64,000 bases of DNA from an uncultured Cocleimonas sp. (GTDB lineage Bacteria; Pseudomonadota; Gammaproteobacteria; Thiotrichales; Thiotrichaceae): NCBI RefSeq assembly GCF_947495625.1, contig NZ_CANLZW010000017.1:31438-95437 (forward strand), written 5' to 3'. The translations under genes and the position numbers were made by a program. The notes under the pieces were generated by a model. It saw only the letters and a program-made list of their open reading frames with translations, did not search any database and was not told the DNA's origin. Shown here piece after piece: positions 56,109 to 64,000 of the stretch; the first letter of the stretch is position 1; every line of letters starts with the position of its first letter.

Positions 56109-58745
56109 ATGTCGGTAGATTCAAACAAAAAAATGAGTACAGCTGAAATCAGAAGCAGTTTTCTGGATTTCTTCGCTGGAAAAGGTCATACGATTGTTCC
56201 ATCAAGTTCTCTCATTCCCGGGAATGATAAGACATTATTATTTACCAATGCTGGTATGGTGCAATTTAAAGATATCTTTTTAGGTGATGAGAAAAGCAAT
56301 TTTTCAAGAGCAACCACTTCACAAAGATGTGTACGCGCAGGTGGTAAACATAACGATTTAGAGAACGTAGGTTATACCGCGAGACATCATACTTTTTTCG
56401 AGATGATGGGTAATTTTAGTTTTGGTGATTACTTTAAAGAAGATGCGATTTTATTCGCATGGGAATATCTGACTGAAGTTCTGAAGCTACCTAAAGAGAA
56501 ACTCTGGGTAACGGTATACGCCGATGATGATGAAGCAGCGAGTATCTGGATTGATAAACTAGGTTTTCCTGCAGATCGTTTGAGTCGAATTGGTGATAAG
56601 CCAGGCAAAAAGTACGAAAGTGATAATTTTTGGGCAATGGGGGATACCGGTCCCTGTGGTCCATGCAGTGAAATTTTCTATGATCATGGCGAACATATTT
56701 GGGGTGGTCCTCCAGGTACTCCTGAAGAGGATGGTGATCGATACATAGAAATCTGGAATCTGGTATTCATGCAATACAATCGCGCTAAAGATGGGGCGAT
56801 GAGTAACCTACCTAAACCCTCAATAGATACTGGTATGGGTCTTGAAAGACTTGCTGCCATTCTTCAGGGGGGTCATAGCAACTATGATATTGATCTGTTC
56901 CAAAACCTTATTAAATTTATCGCTGATCTGTCTGGCACTAAAGATGAAGATAATGCTTCTCTAAAAGTTATTGCAGACCACATTCGATCCTGTGCATTTT
57001 TGATCGTAGATGGAGTGATTCCTTCGAATGAAGGCAGAGGATATGTTTTAAGACGTATTATCAGAAGAGCTGCACGTCATGGGCATAAACTAGGTTTAGA
57101 AAAAGAATTCTTTTATAAGATAGTCGCACCTCTTGTTAAAGAGATGGGAGAAGCCTATCCAGAACTAATAAAAGCACAACAAACAGTTGAAGAGATTTTG
57201 CTAAAAGAAGAGAAACGTTTTGCTGAAACTTTAGATCGTGGCATGAAGATACTCAATACTACTATTGATGAATTAGAAGGCGATACGCTTCCTGGTAAAG
57301 TGGTATTCAAGCTTTATGATACCTATGGATTCCCACTAGATTTAACGGCGGATATTGCTCGCGAACATAATCTTGCGATTGATGAAGCAGGGTTTGATGC
57401 TGAAATGAAAGTTCAGAAAGAAACAGCGTCTTCAGCAGGAAAGTTTGGCAGCGATTACACCAATAAACTGGATGTCTCTGGCGAAACGAATTTCAGTGGT
57501 TATGATAAAACCAACGACTCAAGTAAAGTCGAATCCATATTCTCTGAAGGACAGAAAGTTACTTCGTTAAAAGAAGGTGAGAAAGGTCAAATTATCCTTG
57601 GCAATACCCCATTTTATGCAGAATCAGGTGGTCCAGTAGGAGATACAGGAAAGTTGGTTTCTGGTAGTAATATATTTGAAGTCAAAGACACTCAAAAGCA
57701 AGGCGATGTCTTTATTCATTATGGCATTGTTTCTTCAGGTTCTTTTAAATCAGGTGATGAAGTTAATGCAGAAGTAGATGTAGAACGTCGTCAAGCTATC
57801 GTGCTGAACCACTCTGCTACTCATTTAATGCATAAAGCATTAAGGCAGGTTCTGGGTGAGCAGGTAGAACAAAAAGGTTCTTTAGTTACACCTGAAAGAT
57901 TACGTTTCGATTTCTCCCATGGCGAGTCAATGACTAAAGCTGAAATTGCGGAAGTAGAACAAATCGTAAATCATGAAATACGTTTAAATGCAGAAGCCAA
58001 TGCTGCTGTTATGAGTATGGATGATGCTATAGAAAAAGGCGCAATGGCTTTATTCGGTGAAAAATATGGCGATGAAGTGCGCGTCGTGAATATTGGTTAC
58101 TCCACAGAGCTTTGTGGTGGTGTGCATGTAAAGCGCGCTGGAGATATCGGCTTATTTAAGATCGTTAGTGAAGGTGGAGTTGCTGCCGGTGTACGCCGAG
58201 TTGAAGCCGTAACTGGTGAAGGCGCAATTAGCTGGATTGAAGAACGTTCTGATCAATTAGAGAACATAGCGTCTCTAGTGAAATCCTCAGCGAGTAATGC
58301 TGGCGACAAGGTAACGCAAATTCTGGATAGATCACGCGCTTTGGAAAAAGAACTTGAGCAATTGAAAACCAAGCTGGCTACACAGGCAGGTTCTGATTTA
58401 GCTTCTCAAGCCGTAGAAGTCGCGGGTATTAAAGTACTGGCTGCAAATCTGGATGGAGCAGATCCAAAATCACTTCGAGATACTGTTGATCAACTCAAGA
58501 ATAAATTAGGTAAAGCGGCAGTGATTGTTGCGACGGTCGATGGCGATAAAGTCAGTTTAGTTGCTGGTGTTACCAAAGGTGAGACGGATAAAATTAAAGC
58601 AGGTGACCTGTTGAAGCATGTTGCTAGTCAGATTGATGGCAAAGGTGGCGGAAGACCAGATATGGCGCAGGGTGGTGGTAATAATCCGAGTGCGTTGCCA
58701 AAAGCTTTAGAGTCAGTTGTGAGTTGGGTAGAAGGACAAATTTAA
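56109..58745 (+). CDS. alaS: alanyl-tRNA synthetase
   Basis: This 878-residue class II synthetase charges tRNA(Ala). It has the motif 1 to 3 region ([52 protein letters not shown]), the editing domain zinc site HSATHLMH with ELCGGVHV, and the C-terminal oligomerisation domain with [12 protein letters not shown]. Its stop overlaps the lysC start by one base (TAATG). Confidence 0.97.
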   Translation: MSVDSNKKMSTAEIRSSFLDFFAGKGHTIVPSSSLIPGNDKTLLFTNAGMVQFKDIFLGDEKSNFSRATTSQRCVRAGGKHNDLENVGYTARHHTFFEMMGNFSFGDYFKEDAILFAWEYLTEVLKLPKEKLWVTVYADDDEAASIWIDKLGFPADRLSRIGDKPGKKYESDNFWAMGDTGPCGPCSEIFYDHGEHIWGGPPGTPEEDGDRYIEIWNLVFMQYNRAKDGAMSNLPKPSIDTGMGLERLAAILQGGHSNYDIDLFQNLIKFIADLSGTKDEDNASLKVIADHIRSCAFLIVDGVIPSNEGRGYVLRRIIRRAARHGHKLGLEKEFFYKIVAPLVKEMGEAYPELIKAQQTVEEILLKEEKRFAETLDRGMKILNTTIDELEGDTLPGKVVFKLYDTYGFPLDLTADIAREHNLAIDEAGFDAEMKVQKETASSAGKFGSDYTNKLDVSGETNFSGYDKTNDSSKVESIFSEGQKVTSLKEGEKGQIILGNTPFYAESGGPVGDTGKLVSGSNIFEVKDTQKQGDVFIHYGIVSSGSFKSGDEVNAEVDVERRQAIVLNHSATHLMHKALRQVLGEQVEQKGSLVTPERLRFDFSHGESMTKAEIAEVEQIVNHEIRLNAEANAAVMSMDDAIEKGAMALFGEKYGDEVRVVNIGYSTELCGGVHVKRAGDIGLFKIVSEGGVAAGVRRVEAVTGEGAISWIEERSDQLENIASLVKSSASNAGDKVTQILDRSRALEKELEQLKTKLATQAGSDLASQAVEVAGIKVLAANLDGADPKSLRDTVDQLKNKLGKAAVIVATVDGDKVSLVAGVTKGETDKIKAGDLLKHVASQIDGKGGGRPDMAQGGGNNPSALPKALESVVSWVEGQI

Positions 58746-59986
58746 TGGAAGAGAAAAAAAATAGGTTGGTTGTACAAAAGTACGGCGGAACCTCTGTAGG
58801 TACAGTAGAGCGTATACAAGAAGTAGCGAATCGTGTGATTCGATATCGTAATCGCGGTGATTCTGTGGTTGTTGTTTTATCGGCGATGTCTGGTGAAACT
58901 AATAAATTGGTAGGTTTAATCAATGAGATTAATCCTAACGGCTCGGCACGCGAGAAGGACGTAGTTTTATCGACAGGAGAGCAGGTAACTATTGGTTTAT
59001 TGAGTCTCGCGCTGGAAGCAAAAGGCTGTGAAGCCCGTTCTTACACCGGCACACAAGCTCGAGTAATGACTGATAATGCCTATAGTAAAGCGCGTATTAG
59101 TGAAATAGATGGCTCTAAAATCAAAGAAGATTTAAACCTGGGAAAAGTAGTCGTTGTGGCTGGTTTTCAGGGAGTCGATGCAGAAGGAAATATAACAACC
59201 TTAGGTCGTGGTGGATCAGATACAACGGCTGTTGCATTAGCAGTAGCTCTAGATGCCGACGAATGCCAAATTTACACAGACGTGGATGGTGTATATACAA
59301 CGGATCCGCGCATGGTTCCTGAGGCTACGCACATTCCCAAACTTGCTTTGGAAGAAATGCTGGAAATGGCAAGTCAGGGCTCTAAAGTGCTACAGATTAG
59401 AGCGGTTGAATTTGCTTATAAATACAATATGCCGATCAGAGTATTATCAAGCTTTGATGATGGTGATGATGGAAAGAGTACGCTGGTAACGCGTGAGGAA
59501 GATATAATGGAAGAAGTATTAGTACGCGGTGTAGCGTTTAACCGAGATGAAGCTCAGCTAACAATTACCGGTGTACCAGATCAGCCGGGTGTTGCGCATA
59601 AAATTCTTGGTCCAATTTCAGATGCGAATATTGAAGTTGACATGATCGTACAGAATATTGGCACTGATGGAGCAACCGATTTTACCTTTACTGTACATCG
59701 CAATGAATTAGATCAGGCGATGAAAATACTGGAAGAAACGGGAAAAATATTAGGTGCTAAAAAGTGGTCTAGCGACGATAAAATAGCCAAGATTTCAATT
59801 ATTGGTGGAGGCATGAGATCGCATGCGGGTGTTGCTACGCAAATGTTTGAAGCGTTAGCTAAAGAGAATATCAATATCCAGTTGATATCGACTTCAGAGA
59901 TTAAAGTGTCGGTAGTTATTGATGAGAAGTATTTAGAACTCGCTGTAAGAAGCCTTCATGAAGCGTTTAACCTTCACGAAGCTTAG
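58745..59986 (+). CDS. lysC: aspartate kinase
   Basis: This 413-residue enzyme phosphorylates aspartate at the head of the Lys/Thr/Met pathway. It starts with VVQKYGGTSVG, holds FQGVDAEGNITTLGRGGSDTTA and DVDGVYTTDPR, and ends with two ACT repeats for feedback (ITGVPDQPGVAHKI, ISIIGGGMRSHAGVA). The ATG at 58745 overlaps the alaS stop. The longer frame from 58724 has no family support. A perfect hairpin made of two dispersed repeats follows. Confidence 0.96.
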   Translation: MEEKKNRLVVQKYGGTSVGTVERIQEVANRVIRYRNRGDSVVVVLSAMSGETNKLVGLINEINPNGSAREKDVVLSTGEQVTIGLLSLALEAKGCEARSYTGTQARVMTDNAYSKARISEIDGSKIKEDLNLGKVVVVAGFQGVDAEGNITTLGRGGSDTTAVALAVALDADECQIYTDVDGVYTTDPRMVPEATHIPKLALEEMLEMASQGSKVLQIRAVEFAYKYNMPIRVLSSFDDGDDGKSTLVTREEDIMEEVLVRGVAFNRDEAQLTITGVPDQPGVAHKILGPISDANIEVDMIVQNIGTDGATDFTFTVHRNELDQAMKILEETGKILGAKKWSSDDKIAKISIIGGGMRSHAGVATQMFEALAKENINIQLISTSEIKVSVVIDEKYLELAVRSLHEAFNLHEA

Positions 59987-60008
59987 TTCTCTCTAAACTT
60001 ATATAAAT

Positions 60009-60073
60009 AAACACACCCCCCTACTTTTAGGCACTTTTCTATAAAAAGTGCCTAAAAGTAGGGGGGTGTGTTT
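60009..60073. repeat. perfect 30-bp hairpin made of two head-to-head dispersed repeats
   Basis: Bases 60009-60038 and 60044-60073 are exact inverted copies around the 5-base loop CTATA. Each arm is a short-form copy (AAAAGTGCCTA then AAAGTAGGGGGGTGTGTTT on the plus strand). It starts 22 bases after the lysC stop and could end lysC transcription. Confidence 0.95.
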
Positions 60074-60377
60074 GGTTTTAAGATAATGAAACTGTTGAAC
60101 TATTTCCTATTTATTCAATAATTCTCATGAATAAATTAACAATTCTTAAAAGTTAAGTCTGTGTTCAGGCGTAGCATGCCATTATTACACCGTATATCGG
60201 AAAAAGTGGTCAAAGATAATAATAAAAACTACAAGTTAATAAGTAATAGCAACAATATTGCACAAAAGATATATTTGCTATTTTATTAACCGAACAAGAA
60301 TCACACAAAAAAGAAATCGAATACGAATATAGCCTCGGGAAAGTGGCTAAATAATTATAATAACGGAGAGTCATTAA
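60074..60377. other. leader region of csrA
   Basis: This 304-base AT-rich stretch lies between the lysC hairpin and the csrA start. It should hold the csrA promoters, though no box pair is convincing. ACGGAGAG at 60363-60370 is the csrA ribosome binding site and contains the GGA that CsrA itself prefers. I see no tRNA or other gene. Confidence 0.4.
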
Positions 60378-60578
60378 ATGTTAATTTTAACCAGACGCAT
60401 CGGTGAAACACTGATGATCGGTGACGATGTAAGTATCACTGTGATTGGTGTAAAAGGTAATCAAGTACGCATAGGTATAGATGCACCGAAAGAAGTAGCA
60501 GTGCACCGTGAAGAGATTTTCAAGCGTATTAAAAGTGATGAACTTAGATTAGTAGAGCCAGAGAAAAACGCTGGTTAA
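60378..60578 (+). CDS. csrA: carbon storage regulator CsrA
   Basis: This 66-residue RNA-binding dimer controls translation of many mRNAs. [42 protein letters not shown] and the conserved Arg44 region are intact. The order alaS-lysC-csrA is conserved in gammaproteobacteria. The tRNA(Ser) gene found after csrA in some relatives is not seen here. Confidence 0.97.
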   Translation: MLILTRRIGETLMIGDDVSITVIGVKGNQVRIGIDAPKEVAVHREEIFKRIKSDELRLVEPEKNAG

Positions 60579-60650
60579 TACAATCTTGATTTGATCTAAA
60601 GATCTAAAGTCATTTTCTTTCAAAATTAATTGTGATTTTAAACGTGATAG

Positions 60651-61307
60651 TTACTTAATAACTTTCACGCCATCTGTTGCGCCTAAAATAAGTACATCAG
60701 CTGGGCGTCTTGCGAAAAGGCCAACCGTGACAACACCGGGAAGTCTATTAAACTCATCTTCCATTTTTACTGGCTCAAATATTTCCAGGCCGTGAATATC
60801 AATAATGATGTTTCCATTATCCGTTGTGAAACCTTCACGTAACTCTGGCTGACCACCCATTTTTACAATTTCACGTGCGATATAGCTTCTAGCCATCGGA
60901 ATGACTTCTACCGGCAAAGGAAATTTACCCATAACATCAACTAACTTCGTGTCATCGGCAATACAGATAAACTTGTCACTCGCGCCCGCAACGATTTTTT
61001 CACGCGTTAATGCACCGCCGCCACCTTTGATTAGGTTCAGATGCTTGTCAGACTCATCTGCACCATCTACGTAAAGTGATAATTGCCCTGCGTTATTAAG
61101 ATCCATCACGGGAATACCATGACTTTTGAGTCGTTCTTCGCTGGCTATAGAGCTTGCAACGGTTCCATCGATCTTGCCTTTAATTGTAGCGAGTAAATCA
61201 ATAAAGTGATTCGCGGTTGATCCTGTTCCAATACCTACAACCATTCCTGATTCAACATATTCTAGTGCGGCTTCGGCTGCAGCTTTTTTCATTTCATCTT
61301 GTGTCAT
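60651..61307 (-). CDS. rpiA: ribose-5-phosphate isomerase A
   Basis: This 218-residue enzyme interconverts ribose 5-phosphate and ribulose 5-phosphate in the pentose phosphate pathway. Motifs [42 protein letters not shown] and PVEVIPMA are complete. The ATG at 61307 gives the same length as E. coli RpiA. A longer frame to 61400 would overlap the ilvA leader. It diverges from ilvA. Confidence 0.96.
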   Translation of the reverse strand: MTQDEMKKAAAEAALEYVESGMVVGIGTGSTANHFIDLLATIKGKIDGTVASSIASEERLKSHGIPVMDLNNAGQLSLYVDGADESDKHLNLIKGGGGALTREKIVAGASDKFICIADDTKLVDVMGKFPLPVEVIPMARSYIAREIVKMGGQPELREGFTTDNGNIIIDIHGLEIFEPVKMEDEFNRLPGVVTVGLFARRPADVLILGATDGVKVIK

Positions 61308-61430
61308 AAGTGATCCCGTTAACTCGTTACTTAAATTATTAATGGATAATACATAAAGAAGGATTTCCAAGAAACACTTATACCTCTTAATAACTTGCAC
61401 CTTTTTACTTCTGCTCGTAAAGTTCGCACC

Positions 61431-62969
61431 ATGAATAACAAATCAGAAACAAAAACGACAAGTCGCCTAATAGAAAAGATACTCACCGCAAGAGTCTATG
61501 ACGTTGCGATCGAGACACCGTTGGATGAGGCTAAGTCATTATCAAAACGTACTGAGAATAATATTTTTCTAAAGCGTGAAGATCTGCAGCCGGTATTTTC
61601 ATTTAAGTTACGCGGCGCATTTAACCGTATGTTCCACTTAACTGATGAAGAAAAGCAGCGCGGGGTTGTTGCAGCTTCAGCGGGAAATCACGCACAAGGT
61701 GTGGCAATCTCGGGTGCGAAACTTGGTATTAAATCCACCATTGTAATGCCAAAAATTACGCCAGATATCAAAATTAAAGGCGTAGAGTCGTATGGTGGAA
61801 TAGCGGTTTTGCATGGTAATACCTTCGATGATGCGTATGCCCATGCCATGGAGCTTTGCGAAAAAGAAGGTATGACATTTATCCATCCTTTTGATGATCT
61901 GGATGTGATTGCTGGTCAGGGAACAATAGGTATGGAGTTGTTACGACAGCATCCTGATCCTATCGATGCAATTTTCGTGTGTGTTGGCGGTGGTGGTTTA
62001 ATTTCTGGTATAGCGAGTTACATCAAATATCTTAGTCCTACAACAAAGGTTATTGGCGTAGAACACGAAGAAGCCCCGAGTATGACTCGTGCCTTAGAAA
62101 AGGGAGAGCGGGTTCTATTAGATAGCATCGGTACTTTTGCAGATGGTGCAGCTGTTCGTCAAGCGGGTGAAAAAACCTTTGAAATCGCTCGTGAGCTGGT
62201 TGATGAAATGATTCTTGTTAGCACCGATGAAACATGTGCTGCAATCAAGGATGTATTTGAAGACACACGAACTTTGTTAGAGCCTGCAGGTGCACTCGGT
62301 GTTGCGGGTCTTAAAAAATATGTTGCCCAACACGAATTGAAGGATAAACAACTGATTGCAATTAGTAGTGGTGCGAATATCAATTTTGATCGTTTGCGTC
62401 ATGTTGCTGAAAGAGCAGAACTAGGTGAGAAACGAGAAGCAATACTTGCTGTAACGATCCCTGAGCGTCCCAACAGCTTTAGAGATTTCTGTAGTGCTCT
62501 GGGTGACAGAAGTATTACCGAGTTCAACTATCGCTATTCTGATAGGACTGAAGCGCACGTATTTACCGGAGTGAAAATCTCTGAAGGTGATAAAGAGAAA
62601 AACCTCATCATGAATACTTTGGAGCAGCAAGGCTACACAGTACTCGATCTAAGTGATAATGAAGTCGCTAAAGTGCATTTGCGTTTTATGGTTGGTGGAC
62701 ATGCCCAAGGTATCAAAGATGAAGTCTTGTATCGCTTTAGCTTCCCAGAGCGTCCGGGTGCTTTATTGCACTTTTTAACCAGTATGGGTGGAATCTGGAA
62801 TATCAGTTTATTCCACTATCGTAATCACGGTTCTGACTTTGGTCGTGTACTAACTGGTATTCAGGTGCCCGAAGATGAACGAGAAAAGTTCTGCAAGTTC
62901 CTGGAAGATTTAGGTTATGAGCATTGGGAAGAGACAAATAACCCCGCATATCAAAGCTTTTTGCGTTAA
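61431..62969 (+). CDS. ilvA: threonine ammonia-lyase, biosynthetic
   Basis: This 512-residue PLP enzyme makes 2-oxobutanoate from threonine for isoleucine synthesis. The PLP lysine is in [10 protein letters not shown], followed by [12 protein letters not shown] and the glycine loop [10 protein letters not shown]. Two C-terminal ACT-like regulatory domains ([30 protein letters not shown]) allow isoleucine feedback. The ATG at 61431 gives nearly the E. coli length of 514. Confidence 0.96.
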   Translation: MNNKSETKTTSRLIEKILTARVYDVAIETPLDEAKSLSKRTENNIFLKREDLQPVFSFKLRGAFNRMFHLTDEEKQRGVVAASAGNHAQGVAISGAKLGIKSTIVMPKITPDIKIKGVESYGGIAVLHGNTFDDAYAHAMELCEKEGMTFIHPFDDLDVIAGQGTIGMELLRQHPDPIDAIFVCVGGGGLISGIASYIKYLSPTTKVIGVEHEEAPSMTRALEKGERVLLDSIGTFADGAAVRQAGEKTFEIARELVDEMILVSTDETCAAIKDVFEDTRTLLEPAGALGVAGLKKYVAQHELKDKQLIAISSGANINFDRLRHVAERAELGEKREAILAVTIPERPNSFRDFCSALGDRSITEFNYRYSDRTEAHVFTGVKISEGDKEKNLIMNTLEQQGYTVLDLSDNEVAKVHLRFMVGGHAQGIKDEVLYRFSFPERPGALLHFLTSMGGIWNISLFHYRNHGSDFGRVLTGIQVPEDEREKFCKFLEDLGYEHWEETNNPAYQSFLR

Positions 62970-63025
62970 TTTTCATACGTTTTCAATTAAATATGTAAAT
63001 AATGCTGAAATAGATCAGATTAAGC

Positions 63026-63054
63026 TTGATGCAGTCATGATGTTTCGCTAAAAT
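63026..63054 (+). promoter_or_regulatory. promoter of rpmB-rpmG
   Basis: TTGATG (63026-63031), a 17-base spacer and TAAAAT (63049-63054) lie about 85 bases before the rpmB start. They match the -35 box at 4 of 6 positions and the -10 box at 5 of 6. Confidence 0.6.
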
Positions 63055-63146
63055 CACCCGCCTTTCGACTCTCTAGTACTTTAGTTTGTTATTTTAAAGT
63101 ATTGATTCAGAGAGTCTTTGTAATTATAAGAATTTGGAGATTTATC

Positions 63147-63383
63147 ATGGCTAAAGTTTGCCAGGTAACAGGAAAACGTCCGGTTTCAGGAAATAACGTT
63201 TCTCATGCGCACAATAAAACAAAGCGTCGTTTTTTACCGAACTTGCACACGCACCGTTTTTGGGTTGAAAATGAAAACCGTTTCGTTAAATTGCGTTTAA
63301 CGGCAAAAGGAATGCGTATCATCGATAAGAATGGTATTGATTCTGTATTAGCTGACATTCGTGCTCGCGGCGAAAAAGTATAA
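63147..63383 (+). CDS. rpmB: 50S ribosomal protein L28
   Basis: This 78-residue protein opens [24 protein letters not shown] in the bL28 manner and contains [16 protein letters not shown]. The ATG at 63147 has GGAGA (63136-63140) upstream. The longer frame from 63102 is not used. It forms the usual operon with rpmG, 51 bases downstream. Confidence 0.97.
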   Translation: MAKVCQVTGKRPVSGNNVSHAHNKTKRRFLPNLHTHRFWVENENRFVKLRLTAKGMRIIDKNGIDSVLADIRARGEKV

Positions 63384-63434
63384 GCCAGACCGCATATAGT
63401 CTTAAACTGTATAGAGTCTTAAAGGAGAATAATC

Positions 63435-63590
63435 ATGCGTGATAAAATCAAATTAGTTTCAACTGCTGGTACTGGATATTTTTATACCACTACTAAGAAC
63501 AAACGTACTATGACTGAGAAATTAGTTATGAAGAAGTACGATCCTAAGGTTCGTAAGCACGTTGAATTCAAAGAAGCTAAGATCAAGTAA
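63435..63590 (+). CDS. rpmG: 50S ribosomal protein L33
   Basis: This 51-residue protein begins [20 protein letters not shown] and ends [18 protein letters not shown], as expected for bL33. It lacks the CxxC zinc pairs of the zinc-binding form, so it is the zinc-independent type. AAAGGAG (63421-63427) lies eight bases before the ATG. It is followed by a terminator. Confidence 0.96.
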   Translation: MRDKIKLVSTAGTGYFYTTTKNKRTMTEKLVMKKYDPKVRKHVEFKEAKIK

Positions 63591-63619
63591 ATCGATCTAT
63601 AAAGCTTTATTGAAAGAAT

Positions 63620-63648
63620 GCAAAAAGCCCGGTTCGCCGGGCTTTTTT
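63620..63648 (+). terminator. rho-independent terminator after rpmG
   Basis: AAAAAGCCCGG, loop TTCG, CCGGGCTTTTTT. The stable UUCG tetraloop and long T run make this a strong terminator, usable in both directions. Confidence 0.93.
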
Positions 63649-63809
63649 GTGTCTGTGGATTATTGCTTTAATAAGAATTGCTTGGACTTTCTTTAGTAAT
63701 AAAACAAGTAACGAAGTATCGAAGTAAATAACCACCGAAGCATGCAGCCAAGAACTAAACAACCATAATTTGAAAAGTCACCCCCCACCTTGTATGTTCA
63801 CTCTTAAGA
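63649..63809. other. intergenic stretch after rpmG
   Basis: AT-rich sequence with no gene that I can support. It holds one inverted copy of the dispersed repeat at 63773-63791. Confidence 0.4.
63773..63791 (-). repeat. dispersed repeat core, inverted, partial
   Basis: On the minus strand this reads AAGGTGGGGGGTGACTTTT. The T-rich end is conserved, while the AAAAAGTGCCTA end is missing. It is the only clear inverted copy that is not part of a hairpin pair. Confidence 0.7.
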
Positions 63810-63992
63810 TCAATTGAGAGTTTTTTCATAAGATAATTCTATCAATAGTTCTTTATTATAAGAGAAGTAATCGGGAAGGCCGTCCCCACCTAAAGCCATT
63901 GAATGATGAGCTTGTAAAAAGACAGGTCTCCCGCCCTCTTCATCCATTCCGTAGAGTATCCGAGGCCTTTGAGTAAAACCCTTGAGCCTGAA
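63810..63992 (-). pseudogene. possible C-terminal gene fragment at the window edge
   Basis: A 60-codon open frame on the minus strand (TQRPRILYGMDEEGG, PVFLQAHHSMALGGDGLPDYF) looks protein-like and ends with TGA at 63812-63810. A TGA in the same frame at 63995-63993 interrupts it near the window edge, while another frame there reads LVIQAQGF. A frameshift in the TTTT run near 63980 would join them. It could be a decayed gene end, or a short protein from the internal ATG. I recognise no family. Confidence 0.3.
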
Positions 63993-64000
63993 TCACAAGG

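Noticed and set aside
60579..60650. tRNA(Ser) gene after csrA, as in some relatives
   Set aside because: The 72 bases are AT-rich and show no T-loop (GTTCGA) or cloverleaf arms.

Overview
The window is a stretch of AT-leaning chromosome from a gammaproteobacterium. The conserved gene blocks are typical of that class: recA-recX-alaS-lysC-csrA, rpmB-rpmG, yggT-proC-yggS divergent from pilT-pilU, rpoZ-spoT-ridA, cca, nadC, rsmA and tmcA. A sulfide:quinone oxidoreductase with the three redox cysteines, a small periplasmic cytochrome c and a hemerythrin suggest a sulfide-tolerant or sulfur-oxidising lifestyle, perhaps Thiotrichales-like. The lineage is an inference. I see no phage, plasmid, transposase or CRISPR array, and no tRNA or rRNA gene.

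Layout. 1-4.6 kb: end of a Bat (aerotolerance) operon with batA (cut by the window edge), a batB-batC fusion and batD. 4.7-9.7 kb: a SafE/DsbD_2-type membrane protein, hspQ, cca, sqr, nadC. 9.8-18.6 kb: a large lhr helicase, an ion channel plus hemerythrin pair, cytochrome c, a PhnA-type zinc protein, a YfeY-like lipoprotein and a 3D-domain protein. 18.7-25.4 kb: yggT, proC, yggS, then three tandem PilT/PilU ATPases and a DUF937 protein. 25.5-36 kb: hemW, rsmA, a coiled-coil OmpA protein, a small membrane protein, a 1365-residue barrel/OmpA/Ig-repeat surface protein and a ScsD-like thioredoxin. 36-46 kb: yaaA, ferredoxin, coaD, ridA, spoT and rpoZ on the minus strand; hemH, a CinA-N-like gene, an LpxL-type acyltransferase, an AEC transporter and hisC on the plus strand. 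46-53.4 kb: a small secreted protein, tmcA, nadE and an exported DUF1501/DUF1800 pair. 53.5-64 kb: pncC, recA, recX, alaS, lysC, csrA, rpiA, ilvA, rpmB, rpmG.

The most striking feature is not a gene. A short dispersed repeat occurs about 15 times in 64 kb. Its core is close to AAAGTAGGGGGGTGACC and it is usually preceded by AAAAAGTGCCTA. Three copies carry the same extra segment of about 55 bp between these two ends, making an 86-87 bp element. All three lie between convergent genes. Other copies form inverted pairs, including a perfect 30-bp hairpin after lysC. Three copies or partial copies lie inside lhr and tmcA without breaking the frame, and each is read in a different frame. Single copies are nearly all in one orientation. 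I cannot name this family.

Second in interest are a SpoT whose hydrolase motifs are intact but whose synthetase motifs look degraded, the triplicated pilus-retraction ATPases, the unusual domain order of the large Ig-repeat protein, and two hairpins between recA and recX.
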